This document shows, one piece after another, positions 62,921 to 64,000 of a stretch of 64,000 bases of DNA; positions within the stretch are counted from its first letter, which is position 1, and each line of letters begins with the position of its first letter. This DNA is from Streptomyces sp. MUM 178J. GTDB taxonomy: Bacteria > Actinomycetota > Actinomycetes > Streptomycetales > Streptomycetaceae. The position numbers were made by a program, and so were the translations under genes. The notes below the pieces were generated by a model, which searched no databases, was not told the origin of the DNA, and saw only the letters and a program-made list of their open reading frames with translations. The stretch spans positions 211,921 through 275,920 of the forward strand of contig NZ_JADWYQ010000004.1 in NCBI RefSeq assembly GCF_022414575.1, read 5' to 3'.

Positions 62921-63904
62921 GTGCGCATAGCCGTAACTGGTTCGATTGCTACGGACCACCTCATGGTCTTCCCCGGCCGGTTCGCCGAGCAGTTCATCGA
63001 GGGCAGCCTCGACAAGGTCTCGCTCTCCTTCCTCGTCGAGGAACTGGAGATTCGGCGCGGCGGCGTCGCAGCGAACATCGCCTTCGGACTCGGACGGCTG
63101 GGTCTTGGCCCGTATCTGGTCGGAGCGGTGGGCACGGACTTCGCCGACTACCAGGTCTGGCTCAAGGAGAACGGCGTCGACACGGACTCGGTCCGCGTCA
63201 GCGAATCGCTGCACACCGCGCGGTTCGTCTGCACCTCCGATGCCGACCACAACCAGATCGGCTCCTTCTACACCGGGGCCATGAGCGAAGCACGACACAT
63301 CGAGCTCCGGCCCGTGCATGAGCGGGCCGGCGGCCTCGACCTGGTGGTGATCTCCCCGAACGACCCGGAAGCCATGCTCAACCACACGCGCGAATGCACG
63401 GCCCTCGGTGTGCCGTTTGCGGCCGACCCCTCTCAGCAGCTCGCCCGGATGGGCCGCGAGGAGGTGCGCGCACTGCTCGACCACCCCGCGTACCTCTTCA
63501 CCAACGAGTACGAGAGCGTCCTCATCCAGGAGCGGACCGGCTGGACGGAACAGCAGATCCTCGGCCGGGTCGGCACCTGGGTCACCACGCGGGGCGCGGA
63601 CGGCGTACGAGTGGAGCGCGCCGGACTGCACACCGTAGACGTCCCCGCCGTACCCCCGCACGGCACGATCGAGCCGACGGGTGCCGGGGACGCCTTCCGG
63701 GCGGGCTTCCTCGCCGCCACCGCCTGGGAACTCGGCCTGGAACGGGCCGCCCAACTGGGCAGCGCGCTGGCCACCACGGTCCTGGAGACCACGGGCACCC
63801 AGCCCGACGAAGTGCGCGGCGGCGATCTGCTGACCCGTGTGCGCAGCGCCTACGGTGACCAGGCGGCCGACGAACTGGCCCCGTTCATGGCGGTGACGAC
63901 ATGA
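62921..63904 (+). CDS. PfkB-family kinase, adenosine-kinase-like
   Basis: 327-aa ribokinase-fold enzyme beginning MRIAVTGSIATDHLM, with RRGGVAANIAFGLGRLG near residue 46 and the catalytic PTGAGDAFRAGF near 252. It probably phosphorylates adenosine released from S-adenosylhomocysteine, recycling the by-product of methylation; another sugar kinase role is possible. GTG 62921 (8 nt after AAGGAG) is preferred over GTG 62915. Its stop overlaps the metH start. Confidence 0.83.
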   Translation: MRIAVTGSIATDHLMVFPGRFAEQFIEGSLDKVSLSFLVEELEIRRGGVAANIAFGLGRLGLGPYLVGAVGTDFADYQVWLKENGVDTDSVRVSESLHTARFVCTSDADHNQIGSFYTGAMSEARHIELRPVHERAGGLDLVVISPNDPEAMLNHTRECTALGVPFAADPSQQLARMGREEVRALLDHPAYLFTNEYESVLIQERTGWTEQQILGRVGTWVTTRGADGVRVERAGLHTVDVPAVPPHGTIEPTGAGDAFRAGFLAATAWELGLERAAQLGSALATTVLETTGTQPDEVRGGDLLTRVRSAYGDQAADELAPFMAVTT

Positions 63905-64000
63905 ACGCGGGGCGGATCGCGGCGCTGCGCGAGGCGTTGGCTTCGCGTGTGGTGGTGGCTGATGGTGCGATGGGCACGATGTTGCAGGCGCAGGATCCGT
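63901..64000 (+). CDS. metH: Methionine synthase (partial, cut by window end)
   Basis: The first 33 residues are visible, with VVVADGAMGTMLQAQDP matching the start of the homocysteine-binding domain of cobalamin-dependent methionine synthase. It completes the SAM cycle after metK and the kinase (ATGA overlap). The rest lies beyond the window, so length and intactness cannot be judged. Confidence 0.8.
   Translation, partial: MNAGRIAALREALASRVVVADGAMGTMLQAQDP

Overview
The window looks like chromosomal DNA from Streptomyces or a close actinomycete. It has very high G+C, many GTG starts, 4-nt stop/start overlaps (GTGA, ATGA), Tat-type signal peptides, intergenic repeats of a kind common in Streptomyces, and only one TTA codon that I could find by eye. 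It contains two interleaved gene sets: a large type II aromatic polyketide (pentangular / polycyclic-xanthone type) biosynthetic cluster, and a complete high-affinity group 1h-type [NiFe]-hydrogenase locus of about 15 kb that splits the polyketide cluster.

Left polyketide arm (1-27117). A DUF1772 membrane protein, a Tat-type multicopper oxidase (MCO) and a SchA/CurD-like protein lead into a tightly packed plus-strand operon (2764-11946). That operon encodes a cupin, KS-alpha, KS-beta/CLF, an SRPBCC aromatase/cyclase, a second DUF1772 protein, a ketoreductase, two ABM-fold cyclase/monooxygenases and a dedicated acetyl-CoA carboxylase (fused AccDA, BCCP, biotin carboxylase). It is followed by an SDR, a second MCO (carrying the TTA codon), a P450, MFS and MMPL exporters facing away from each other, an FAD monooxygenase and a secreted VOC protein. 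A halogenase / POT transporter / O-methyltransferase / luciferase-like oxidoreductase operon closes the arm. No acyl carrier protein gene is visible in the window.

Hydrogenase island (27864-43115). hypEDCFBA run leftward. hypX, the small and large subunits and seven accessory genes run rightward from a shared divergent region. A 160-bp MITE-like element with perfect 18-bp terminal inverted repeats lies at the left border and a strong terminator at the right border. The accessory set includes two very small proteins (68 and 43 aa), a protease with an extra N-terminal domain, and three conserved-looking proteins of unknown role.

Right polyketide arm (43179-64000). Two FAD hydroxylases, two more O-methyltransferases homologous to the one on the left, a MarR regulator with clear palindromic operators, a CPA2 antiporter, a ferredoxin/P450 pair, a TenA-like protein lacking the usual cysteine, an asparagine-synthetase-like amidotransferase, a glycosyltransferase and a Tat-lipoprotein MCO with a membrane partner. 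There is also an unusual fusion of an ABM domain with a beta-hydroxyacid dehydrogenase, and an SCP2-domain protein. The window ends in a SAM-supply cassette (metK, adenosine-kinase-like pfkB, start of metH). Together these suggest a heavily oxidised, halogenated, multiply O-methylated, possibly lactam-containing and glycosylated pentangular polyketide. The product itself is inference.
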